12,972 nt of DNA from CG03 sp034660675. GTDB taxonomy: Bacteria > CG03. The stretch lies in assembly GCA_034660675.1 (NCBI GenBank), contig JAYEJT010000088.1:1-12972 (forward strand), given 5' to 3'. The notes below the pieces were generated by a model. The model did no database searches, was not told the origin of the DNA, and saw nothing but the letters and a program-made list of their open reading frames with translations. This document shows, one piece after another, positions 1 to 6,004 of the stretch (its first letter is position 1; every line of letters starts with the position of its first letter). Position numbers and translations under genes: made by a program.

Positions 1-2
1 CT

Positions 3-677
3 TTCCTGAAAAAAAATTCACGTTTTTATAATAAGTGGAAACTACTCCGCCGGCAACTTTTATTTCGTGAGGACATAAGGGATTTGACTAAGATTCACGA
101 AATCGCGCAAGTTGAAGTTTTAGCGGAATTACTTAAACTCCAGGCAGCGCAGCTTTGTAATTTTGCGGCATTATCAAAAAAAATCCGCGCATCGGAGAAT
201 TCAATACGCAGATGGACTACCGCCCTGGAATCATTGTATTACTGCTTTTTACTCAAACCCTGGAGCAAGAACGTAGCCCGTTCCCTTATTAAAGAACCAA
301 AGGCATATTTATGGAATTGGTCTGTCATACAGGATAAAGGCGCCCGCTACGAAAATTTTATCGCTGCCCATCTGTTAAAAGCCGTACATTGGTGGCAAGA
401 TAACGGTTTTGGCGAATTTTCTTTACGCTATCTAAGAACAAAAGATAAGCGGGAAGTGGATTTTGTTATTATAAAAAATAACAAGCCGTGGTTTCTCGTA
501 GAAGTAAAATCGTCTAACAGAAAATTAAGTAAAAATTTGGAATATTTTCAAAAAAAGATAAAAGCCGGGCACGCTTTTCAGGTTACGATTGAAGATGATT
601 ATATAAATAAAAGCTGTTTTGATATTTCATATCCCGTGATTGTTCCGGCAAAAACGTTTTTATCGCAGTTAATATAA
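3..677 (+). CDS. DUF4143-family AAA+ ATPase, C-terminal part (5' end outside window)
   Basis: This is the C-terminal portion of a large AAA-type ATPase of the kind that carries DUF4143 at its end. The frame is open from base 3 without a stop. The residues before the first possible start (TTG at 84) include the family-typical FREDIRDL stretch, so the gene begins upstream of the window and TTG 84 is not its start. After it come a winged-helix-like segment (about bases 140-260, with SENSIRRW and then LLKPW), the KAYLWNW and GARYENF motifs, and a nuclease-like core with REVDFVI (about 450-474) and FLVEVKSS (about 492-515). That D...ExK pattern resembles PD-(D/E)XK folds. The Walker motifs would lie upstream and cannot be seen. 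Members are often encoded singly in variable genome regions, and their function is mostly unknown. The gene converges with rbr across a 52-base gap. Family call fairly sure; function unknown. Confidence 0.85.
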   Translation, partial: FLKKNSRFYNKWKLLRRQLLFREDIRDLTKIHEIAQVEVLAELLKLQAAQLCNFAALSKKIRASENSIRRWTTALESLYYCFLLKPWSKNVARSLIKEPKAYLWNWSVIQDKGARYENFIAAHLLKAVHWWQDNGFGEFSLRYLRTKDKREVDFVIIKNNKPWFLVEVKSSNRKLSKNLEYFQKKIKAGHAFQVTIEDDYINKSCFDISYPVIVPAKTFLSQLI

Positions 678-729
678 CACCGGGAACGGTTTATTCCGGA
701 CGGGCTCTGCGGGCGCTGACTATTTTACG
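678..729. other. Convergent intergenic gap with a weak hairpin
   Basis: This gap separates the ends of the DUF4143 gene (plus) and rbr (minus). An imperfect inverted repeat, CCGGGAA (680-686) against TTCCGG (694-699) with one bulged G and a 7-base loop, could form a short hairpin. Neither strand has a T-run after it, so a classical intrinsic terminator is not supported. Confidence 0.3.
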
Positions 730-1305
730 CTACCAGTTTTCCGAAAGAATTTCAAAATGGGCTTGCGGATGAGCGCAAGCCGGACACTTTTCAATAGCTT
801 CGGGGCCCTCATGTATGTAGCCACAGTTCCGGCAGCGCCATTTTACAGAAGCGTCTTTTTTGAAAACTTTACCGTCATTTATATTCTTTAACAAACCGAG
901 ATAACGTTTTTCGTGCTGTTTTTCAGCAACGGCTATTGAACGCATCACTGCGGCAATTTCGGGAAAACCCTCGTCTTCCGCAATCTTCGCAAACTCGGGA
1001 TACATACTCGTGTGCTCGTGGTTCTCTCCCGCGGCGGAAGCCTTGAGATTTTCCGCTGTTGTCCCGATAACACCGGAAGGAAAAGATGCCGTTATTTCGG
1101 CTTCCCCGCCTGCCATGAATTTGAAAAGCCGTTTCGCGTGCTCTTTTTCGTTTTCCGCTGTCTCGGCAAATACGGCCGATATCTGCACAAAACCTTCCTT
1201 TTTTGCTGTTGAGGCAAAAAAGGCATAGCGGTTCCGCGCCTGTGATTCTCCGGCAAATGCCGACATCAGATTTTTTTCCGTTTTTGTTCCTTTCAAATTT
1301 TTCAT
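730..1305 (-). CDS. rbr: Rubrerythrin
   Basis: Cytoplasmic diiron protein that reduces hydrogen peroxide to water using electrons delivered through rubredoxin-type centres. It is 191 residues long, the usual length for classical rubrerythrin. The N-terminal four-helix ferritin-like domain (about 1-145) has the expected carboxylate and histidine ligands: E20 in FAGESQARNRY, E53 and H56 in ENEKEH, E94 and E97 in GENHEH, and E128 and H131 in AEKQHEKRY. The C-terminal rubredoxin-like domain has C158 and C161 (CRNC) and C174 and C177 (CPAC) for a single iron. The ATG lies 3 bases after the fprA stop, and its Shine-Dalgarno site GGAG sits inside the last codons of fprA, so the two genes are translationally linked. 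It is the last gene of the hrb-fprA-rbr operon. Confidence 0.97.
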   Translation of the reverse strand: MKNLKGTKTEKNLMSAFAGESQARNRYAFFASTAKKEGFVQISAVFAETAENEKEHAKRLFKFMAGGEAEITASFPSGVIGTTAENLKASAAGENHEHTSMYPEFAKIAEDEGFPEIAAVMRSIAVAEKQHEKRYLGLLKNINDGKVFKKDASVKWRCRNCGYIHEGPEAIEKCPACAHPQAHFEILSENW

Positions 1306-1308
1306 TGT

Positions 1309-2481
1309 CTACTCCTTCTCTATCATCTCACCAAGTTTTCTGCCTGTGTCCACAAGCTCGTTCAACTCATTTTCATCGGGGACAAAATTAACATTAACAT
1401 TTTTTTCAGGAACGTCCCAGCCCATTTCCTTCATCAGGCTTTCTATTATTACAGCGGCTTTGCCTGCCCAGCCGTAAGAGCCGAAAGCGAAACCTGCTTT
1501 TCGTAAAGGCTTAAGCCCTTTCATGTAAGTCAGAAAAGCACCGATTGAAGGAAGCTCTCCGTTATTTAGTGTCGGCGAACCTATCAGTACAAGCCTTGCG
1601 GTAAGAATATCGCTCATCACATCCGATATGTGCGACGCCTTAAGACTCCTCATTGTCACGGGAATGCCCGCGGAGCTTATTCCCTTTTCAAGAGCCAATG
1701 CCATTTTTTTTGTTGAGCCCCACATGGTGTCGTACACAATAACAGCTTTTTTCTCCCCCGCACCGGCCGACCATGCACCATAATCCTTAATGATTGTCCC
1801 TTTAAATTTTTTCCATATAACACCGTGACTGGGACAGATCATTTCTAAGGGAAGCGCGGAAACGGCCGGAAGAGTTTTCCTGACCTGTCCGGAAAACGGC
1901 ATCAAAATATTAGCGTAATATTTTTGCGCATCCGCACAAACCGACTGCCTGCCTATTTCGTAATCATAACGCTCTGCGGAAGCTATGTGCTGGCCAAACG
2001 CGTCATTTGAAAAAAGTATTTTGTCCTGCGCGCTATATGTAACCATATTATCCGGCCAATGCAGCATCGGAGTGTGTATAAAAGAGAGGGTTCTTTTTCC
2101 TATACTGAGCGTTTCACCTGACTTTACAACTTTAAACTTCCAGTTTTTTTTAAAATGGCGTTTCAAATTCTTTTCGCCGTTTACAGAAGTGATAATTTCG
2201 GCCGCCGGCGCAATTTCAAGCAGCGCCGGAAAAGAACCCGAGTGATCCATCTCGGCATGATTGGAAACTATGTAGTCAATACGCGCAGGATCTATAATGC
2301 CGCGTATCCTGTCAAACATCTCTTCCGAAAACTTTTCTTTTACCCCATCTATTAAAGTGATTTTATCATCGATAATCAGATAGGCGTTATAAGAACTCCC
2401 CCGCGGCGTGCTGTAGCCGTGAAAATTCCGTATGTCCCAGTCAACGGCGCCCACCCAGTAAATATTTTCTGTAATTTTCAT
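1309..2481 (-). CDS. fprA: Flavodiiron protein (type A flavoprotein, O2/NO reductase)
   Basis: Cytoplasmic enzyme that reduces O2 to water and/or NO to N2O at a diiron site fed by FMN. The 390 residues match a two-domain class A flavodiiron protein. The N-terminal metallo-beta-lactamase-like domain has H75, E77, D79 and H80 (HAEMDH), H141 (LHWPD), D160 (SNDAFGQH) and H219 (PSHG), a complete diiron ligand set. The C-terminal flavodoxin domain starts near 245 with the FMN phosphate loop at about 249-257 (YDTMWGST) and continues with IGSPTLNNGE and the FGSYGWAG segment. There is no C-terminal rubredoxin extension; that function is supplied by the preceding gene. The gene starts 35 bases after hrb. 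Its Shine-Dalgarno signal is poor: only GGA, 3 bases before the ATG. Family call secure; O2 versus NO preference cannot be read from the sequence. Confidence 0.97.
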   Translation of the reverse strand: MKITENIYWVGAVDWDIRNFHGYSTPRGSSYNAYLIIDDKITLIDGVKEKFSEEMFDRIRGIIDPARIDYIVSNHAEMDHSGSFPALLEIAPAAEIITSVNGEKNLKRHFKKNWKFKVVKSGETLSIGKRTLSFIHTPMLHWPDNMVTYSAQDKILFSNDAFGQHIASAERYDYEIGRQSVCADAQKYYANILMPFSGQVRKTLPAVSALPLEMICPSHGVIWKKFKGTIIKDYGAWSAGAGEKKAVIVYDTMWGSTKKMALALEKGISSAGIPVTMRSLKASHISDVMSDILTARLVLIGSPTLNNGELPSIGAFLTYMKGLKPLRKAGFAFGSYGWAGKAAVIIESLMKEMGWDVPEKNVNVNFVPDENELNELVDTGRKLGEMIEKE

Positions 2482-2516
2482 ATTCCAAAAGAACGCGCTA
2501 CCGCAAATAACGCCGT

Positions 2517-3221
2517 TTAATCGTTTTCCTTAAAACTTTCTTTCCCCACTCCGCAGACCGGACAGACCCAGTCGTGGGGTAATTCGCTGAAAGGCGTTCC
2601 AGGAGCAATTCCCGAATCGGGATCACCAACGGCGGGATCATAAACATAATTGCACACGGTACACACAAATTTTTTCACAGTTGCCTCCTTTCTGTCAGCC
2701 TTTGTTAAAACGGGCCCGGGCGCAACAGGCGCCGAAGCGGGGGTCGTTCCTTTTTTTACAAGATGATAATAAGCATAAGTCATCGGCTCTGCATCTTTGA
2801 TGCTTTCCGCGGCGGAAACTTTGCCTATAAAAATGTCATGGGTCGCGGCATCAACGATATTCATGACTTTGCACTCCATGTGCGACAGCGTGTTTTCAAG
2901 AAGCAGCGGTGCCTTCAGCGGACTCATTGCGTATTTAATGTCTTTGAATTTATCCGTATCCCTGCCTGACCTGAAACCGAAACGCCCTATAAATCCCAAG
3001 GGGGTTTCTTTTTCAAGAACCGACACGGAAAAGATTTTGGAATCACTTATAAATTCATGGCTGAGATTTTTTTTATTTATACACACGGCCAGGGTTGCGG
3101 GTTCCGCTGAAACCTGAAACAAGGTGTTCGCTATCTGAGCGTTGATTTTGCCGTCAAAAGCCGAACCTATAACATACATACCGTAACTCAATGTAAAAAA
3201 AGCCGTTTGATCAATATCCAT
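2517..3221 (-). CDS. hrb: High-molecular-weight rubredoxin (flavin reductase domain fused to rubredoxin)
   Basis: Electron carrier that takes reducing equivalents from NAD(P)H on a flavin and passes them to an iron-sulfur-free rubredoxin iron. The start chosen is ATG at 3221 (MDIDQTAF...): a GGGGAGG site (3230-3236) lies 8 bases upstream, and the flavin reductase fold begins here. A longer reading from 3317 adds 32 residues with no family likeness. Of the 234 residues, 1-155 resemble the FMN-binding split-barrel flavin reductase family (TLSYGMYVIGS, NTLFQVSAEP, TYAYYHLVKKG). A Pro/Ala linker (about 158-172) follows, then a rubredoxin with C187/C190 (CTVC) and C220/C223 (CPVC). The same architecture beside fprA is known in Moorella thermoacetica, where Hrb donates electrons to FprA. 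First gene of the operon. Confidence 0.93.
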   Translation of the reverse strand: MDIDQTAFFTLSYGMYVIGSAFDGKINAQIANTLFQVSAEPATLAVCINKKNLSHEFISDSKIFSVSVLEKETPLGFIGRFGFRSGRDTDKFKDIKYAMSPLKAPLLLENTLSHMECKVMNIVDAATHDIFIGKVSAAESIKDAEPMTYAYYHLVKKGTTPASAPVAPGPVLTKADRKEATVKKFVCTVCNYVYDPAVGDPDSGIAPGTPFSELPHDWVCPVCGVGKESFKEND

Positions 3222-3263
3222 CCTCTCAACCTCCCCTGACAATTGCCGCAACAAACCCCTGCC

Positions 3264-3292
3264 ATTTGACCAAAAAAAACACTCAATTGCAA
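3264..3292 (-). promoter_or_regulatory. Candidate promoter for hrb-fprA-rbr
   Basis: Read on the minus strand, TTGCAA (3292-3287) is followed after 17 bases by TCAAAT (3269-3264), a 4-of-6 match to TATAAT. This would start transcription near 3257 and leave a leader of about 36 bases containing the GGGGAGG ribosome site. The -10 match is weak, so the operon may need an activator or use another start. Confidence 0.4.
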
Positions 3293-3360
3293 GCGGCAAA
3301 GCGCCGGGATTGAACACACCCCCCGGGAACTGTTAAACCAGCCGTAAATAACTGACTGGA

Positions 3361-3387
3361 GCCCTGTTTTACGCGGCCCTGCTTACG
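3361..3387. repeat. Tandem near-identical 12-13 base repeats upstream of a promoter
   Basis: GCCCTGTTTTACG (3361-3373) and GCCCTGCTTACG (3376-3387) are direct repeats with starts 15 bases apart. They end 12 bases before the -35 box at 3400, a position suitable for a regulator binding in tandem. No known operator matches by eye. Confidence 0.4.
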
Positions 3388-3399
3388 TGCCGGGAACGG

Positions 3400-3428
3400 T
3401 TGCAAAAAAAAAAGAATAATTATATAAT
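3400..3428 (+). promoter_or_regulatory. Sigma70-like promoter for the PLP-enzyme gene
   Basis: TTGCAA (3400-3405), an optimal 17-base spacer, and a perfect TATAAT (3423-3428) predict a start near 3435 and a leader of about 45 bases. The spacer is A-rich. The -10 lies in the 10-base palindrome ATTATATAAT (3419-3428). The leader ends with a strong Shine-Dalgarno site, AAGGAGG (3464-3470), 9 bases before the ATG, so high expression is likely. Confidence 0.75.
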
Positions 3429-3479
3429 GCAATTCGGTGCGGGCATTTACGCAAGCGCAAACCAAGGAGGAAAAAATAG

Positions 3480-4949
3480 ATGAAAAAAAACAAAAAGCAG
3501 GTTTTAGAGAACACTATCAAGCGATGCCGGGAGAGGGATATACTTATACCCACTTATGAGCAGATGTATAACCCTGACAAAATACCGCAGGGAGTAAAAG
3601 ACGAACTGAAAGATATAGGTCTGTGGGATTTGCACTCAAGAAATCTTTTCAGAATTTCCTGGAAAAACGAGCCTGTAGAAAAAGGCGGGGGATACGGCGG
3701 CGCAAATTATATGGAACTTCCAAGAGAAATAACCGGCGTTAAGGCGCGCATAATGGTGCTTGTGGGGAAATATTTCCCGACGGGCTCACACAAAGTCGGC
3801 GCCACGATAGGGCCTCTCCTGACAAGGCTCATCACCGGTGAATTCGATCCCACAACACAAAAAGCCGTGTGGCCTTCCACCGGAAATTACTGCAGAGGAG
3901 GGGCTTACGATTCCTATCTGCTCGCCTGTGATTCAATAGCGATTCTACCCGAGGGAATGTCAAAAGAAAGATTTGAATGGCTCAAAACCGTGGGAAGCGA
4001 AGTTTTCGCAACGCCCGGAGTTGAAAGCAATGTCAAAGAAATATACGACAAATGCCATGTGCTCAAAGCAGAAAGAGGAGACGGCATTGTGATACTTAAT
4101 CAGTTTGACGAAATACCCAACATGCTGTGGCATTACGTTGTGACAGGCCGGGCACTGGAAGAGGTTTATCAGAAAGAAAAGAAAGGCTCTCAGCGGTTTT
4201 CCGCTCTTTTCCTGACCCAGGGGTCCGCAGGAACTCTCGGTTCCGCGGAATACGCGAGGGAAAAACATCCGTCCGTAAAAGTCTGCGCGGGCGAAGCTCT
4301 GGAATGCCCGACACTGCTCTACAACGGGTTCGGCGGCCACAGAATAGAGGGCATAGGCGACAAACATGTCCCCTGGATCCACAACATGAGGAATATGGAT
4401 ATGGTCGCGGGTATTGAAGATGAAAAATGCATAAGGATGATACGGCTTTTCAACGAGGAAAAAGGCCACGCCTATCTTAAAAAGAAAGGAGTTTCAGACG
4501 AGGTTATATCAAAACTTGATTTACTGGGCATTTCCTCAGTCGCCAACATAATCGGCGCCATAAAAATGGCGAAATACTATGAGATGAACGAAAACGATAT
4601 GGTTTTTACCGTCGCCACGGATTCAATGGAACTCTACGGTTCCAGAATAAAAGAACTCAGAGAAACAAAAGGCGAATACAGTGATGTTGATGCGGCAAGA
4701 GATTACGAAACCTGCCTTGAAGAAGTCGACACCGAGCACCTGATGGAGCTCACTTACCGCGACAAAAAGAGAATGCATAACCTCAAATATTTTACATGGG
4801 TTGAACAGCAGGGTAAGGAAGTGGAAGATCTTGATGCCCAGTGGTATGATGAAAACTGGTGGAGCGACCGTATGCACGTTACCGAGAAGTGGGATAAACT
4901 TATTACCGAGTTCAACGAGAAAACCGGGCTTATAAAAAAATATAAATAA
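3480..4949 (+). CDS. PLP-dependent fold-type II enzyme, TrpB/cysteine-synthase-like, reaction unknown
   Basis: Cytoplasmic pyridoxal-phosphate enzyme of 489 residues. The likely Schiff-base lysine is K105 in PTGSHKVGA, a motif like that of TrpB2-type tryptophan synthase beta chains. The substrate-carboxylate loop, STGNYCRGGA (133-142), instead resembles cysteine or threonine synthase and lacks the TrpB glutamate motif. TQGSAGT (246-252) is the phosphate-binding loop. Further conserved-looking segments are LPEGMSKERFEW (156-167) and GGHRIEGIGDKHVPWIHN (285-302). A C-terminal region past about 380 exceeds the core fold of about 300-400 residues. No trpA or cysteine-pathway gene is nearby, and the gene has its own strong promoter. 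It belongs, from memory, to a conserved but uncharacterised group in anaerobes often labelled simply as a PLP-dependent enzyme. Beta-elimination or beta-replacement on an amino acid is the likely chemistry. Fold sure; substrate unknown. Confidence 0.85.
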   Translation: MKKNKKQVLENTIKRCRERDILIPTYEQMYNPDKIPQGVKDELKDIGLWDLHSRNLFRISWKNEPVEKGGGYGGANYMELPREITGVKARIMVLVGKYFPTGSHKVGATIGPLLTRLITGEFDPTTQKAVWPSTGNYCRGGAYDSYLLACDSIAILPEGMSKERFEWLKTVGSEVFATPGVESNVKEIYDKCHVLKAERGDGIVILNQFDEIPNMLWHYVVTGRALEEVYQKEKKGSQRFSALFLTQGSAGTLGSAEYAREKHPSVKVCAGEALECPTLLYNGFGGHRIEGIGDKHVPWIHNMRNMDMVAGIEDEKCIRMIRLFNEEKGHAYLKKKGVSDEVISKLDLLGISSVANIIGAIKMAKYYEMNENDMVFTVATDSMELYGSRIKELRETKGEYSDVDAARDYETCLEEVDTEHLMELTYRDKKRMHNLKYFTWVEQQGKEVEDLDAQWYDENWWSDRMHVTEKWDKLITEFNEKTGLIKKYK

Positions 4950-5002
4950 TTTTTTGAGCTTTCGGGCTTTATGCCCTGACATTTGAAGCTATATCGCGGA
5001 AT

Positions 5003-5037
5003 GGCGTTTTGTGTGCCCCGAAGGCACGGAAAACACC
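5003..5037 (+). other. Long imperfect RNA hairpin between two genes
   Basis: GTGCC (5013-5017) pairs with GGCAC (5023-5027) around a CCGAA loop. The stem extends outward through a U-G pair, one mismatch, GTTTT (5006-5010) with AAAAC (5030-5034), another mismatch, and GG (5003-5004) with CC (5036-5037). It sits in the 131-base gap before the HhH gene. No T-run follows, so it is not a standard intrinsic terminator. It may be an RNA processing, stability or attenuation element. Confidence 0.5.
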
Positions 5038-5080
5038 GCGGCGCGTTGAGTTTGCCGGATATTAGAATCGGGAGGACCAA

Positions 5081-6004
5081 ATGTATAAGAAAGGTATTAA
5101 CCTGAATACGGTGACAGTGGCAACCCTGAAAACACTCCCCGGTATAGGCGACAATCTTGCGCGGAGCCTGGCGCTTCACAGAGAACTTAAAAGTGAATTC
5201 GTCAATCCATCGGAATTCAGCGCCATTGTCCCCGAACATGTGTATTCGGAAATCGCAAAAAATTACAATATTTACGCCGTTTCTCCGAAGGTGTGGAAAA
5301 GCAGAATAACAAACGAAAAAAACAAACTCTATAATTCAGATCTCAAAATATTTTTTTTGGGCGGGCATTCTCTGGCGCTAACTGCCGGCCGAAACACCCA
5401 CATCATAAATCTTCCTCCGGAACCAAAAGCAACAAACTCCGGCATAGCGGATATACTGCATGAAACCGGGGCAATCGCCGGGCTCAAAAAGTTTTTTGGC
5501 TGGCAACCTCCAGTAAAAACCATCCTGCTCCCTGAACCGCCCGGCATAACTGAACTCAATAAGTTTTTAGAACAGTACGACACATCTTCTGTTTTTTGCA
5601 TCCATGAAGACGAGATATTAAATATAGGCAGTAAGCAAAAAGCTATCACGGATATGATCATGGCCAAAAAAATCCAGATTATTACCTCGGGTGATAAAAT
5701 AAAATCAGGTGATTTTGAGATAAAAATGTTTTATCCGTCGCCCGGAGCCCAGTCTCAGGGCTGTTCGTTCCTGATATCTTTCGGGGCCGTCAGTGTTCTG
5801 CTGATGTTCAATATGACGATTTCGGACCAGACGGCTTTGATCCACCAGCAAACAGAAGAAGACAAAATCCGGCCGAACGCCGTGTGTTCATACGGGATGG
5901 CGGCGGCACCGGTTTTTACGCAATTTTGCGGCAATCCTGAATTAATAGATCCCCGCAAACAAAAACGTCTTGTCAGCGACGGAAATCTTATTTATGCTGA
6001 GTAA
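5081..6004 (+). CDS. ComEA-like HhH domain fused to a degenerate ComEC-like metallo-beta-lactamase domain
   Basis: Protein of 307 residues without a signal peptide or clear membrane segment. Residues 6-34 (INLNTV...LKTLPGIGDNLARSL) form a ComEA-type helix-hairpin-helix motif, which binds DNA in relatives. From about 88 the pattern follows the metallo-beta-lactamase domain that ends ComEC/Rec2 DNA-uptake channels: LKIFFLGGHSLAL at the domain start, a hydrophobic strand TILLPEPPG (147-155) where HxHxDH is expected, GDFEIKMFYPSP (210-221), and SFLISFGAVSVLLMFN (229-244) where ComEC has a strand ending in TGD. The metal ligands appear lost, including D to N at the last site. The ATG has a good Shine-Dalgarno site, GGGAGG. 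It overlaps the M20 gene. HhH is well supported; the ComEC likeness is inferred by eye. A binding rather than catalytic role is likely. Confidence 0.7.
   Translation: MYKKGINLNTVTVATLKTLPGIGDNLARSLALHRELKSEFVNPSEFSAIVPEHVYSEIAKNYNIYAVSPKVWKSRITNEKNKLYNSDLKIFFLGGHSLALTAGRNTHIINLPPEPKATNSGIADILHETGAIAGLKKFFGWQPPVKTILLPEPPGITELNKFLEQYDTSSVFCIHEDEILNIGSKQKAITDMIMAKKIQIITSGDKIKSGDFEIKMFYPSPGAQSQGCSFLISFGAVSVLLMFNMTISDQTALIHQQTEEDKIRPNAVCSYGMAAAPVFTQFCGNPELIDPRKQKRLVSDGNLIYAE

Larger units (their letters stand above)
3222..3479. promoter_or_regulatory. Divergent regulatory region between hrb and the PLP-enzyme gene
   Basis: This 258-base region has no gene. It holds a weak promoter candidate for hrb on the minus strand (3264-3292), a strong promoter for the PLP enzyme on the plus strand (3400-3428), and two near-identical direct repeats just upstream of that promoter (3361-3387). 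A 60-codon minus-strand reading frame here has no ribosome site and no protein-like features. Confidence 0.6.

Noticed and set aside
84..86. TTG as start codon of the DUF4143-type gene
   Set aside because: The frame is open back to base 3, and the upstream residues fit the family (FREDIRDL), so the TTG is an internal leucine codon.
678..700. Bidirectional terminator between the DUF4143 gene and rbr
   Set aside because: The stem is short and bulged, and neither strand has a T-run.
3222..3317. Longer N-terminus for the flavin reductase-rubredoxin protein
   Set aside because: The extra 32 residues do not fit the family, while ATG 3221 has a strong ribosome site at 8 bases. The extension would also cover the candidate promoter.
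680..3401. Identical 12-mer CCGGGAACGGTT at 680-691 and 3390-3401, flanking the redox operon
   Set aside because: It resembles a target-site duplication, but a few identical 12-mers are expected by chance in 13 kb. There is no transposase, and no longer match extends from the repeats.
3960..4469. 169-codon minus-strand frame inside the PLP gene
   Set aside because: It lies wholly within a clear conserved coding region on the other strand and shows no domain, ribosome site or operon context.
3480..4949. Calling the PLP enzyme tryptophan synthase beta (trpB)
   Set aside because: The TrpB catalytic glutamate motif is replaced by STGNYCRGGA, and no trpA or other tryptophan gene is nearby.
4950..4975. 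Terminator after the PLP gene from GGGC-TTTAT-GCCC
   Set aside because: Only 4 base pairs, and the T-run lies before the stem rather than after it.
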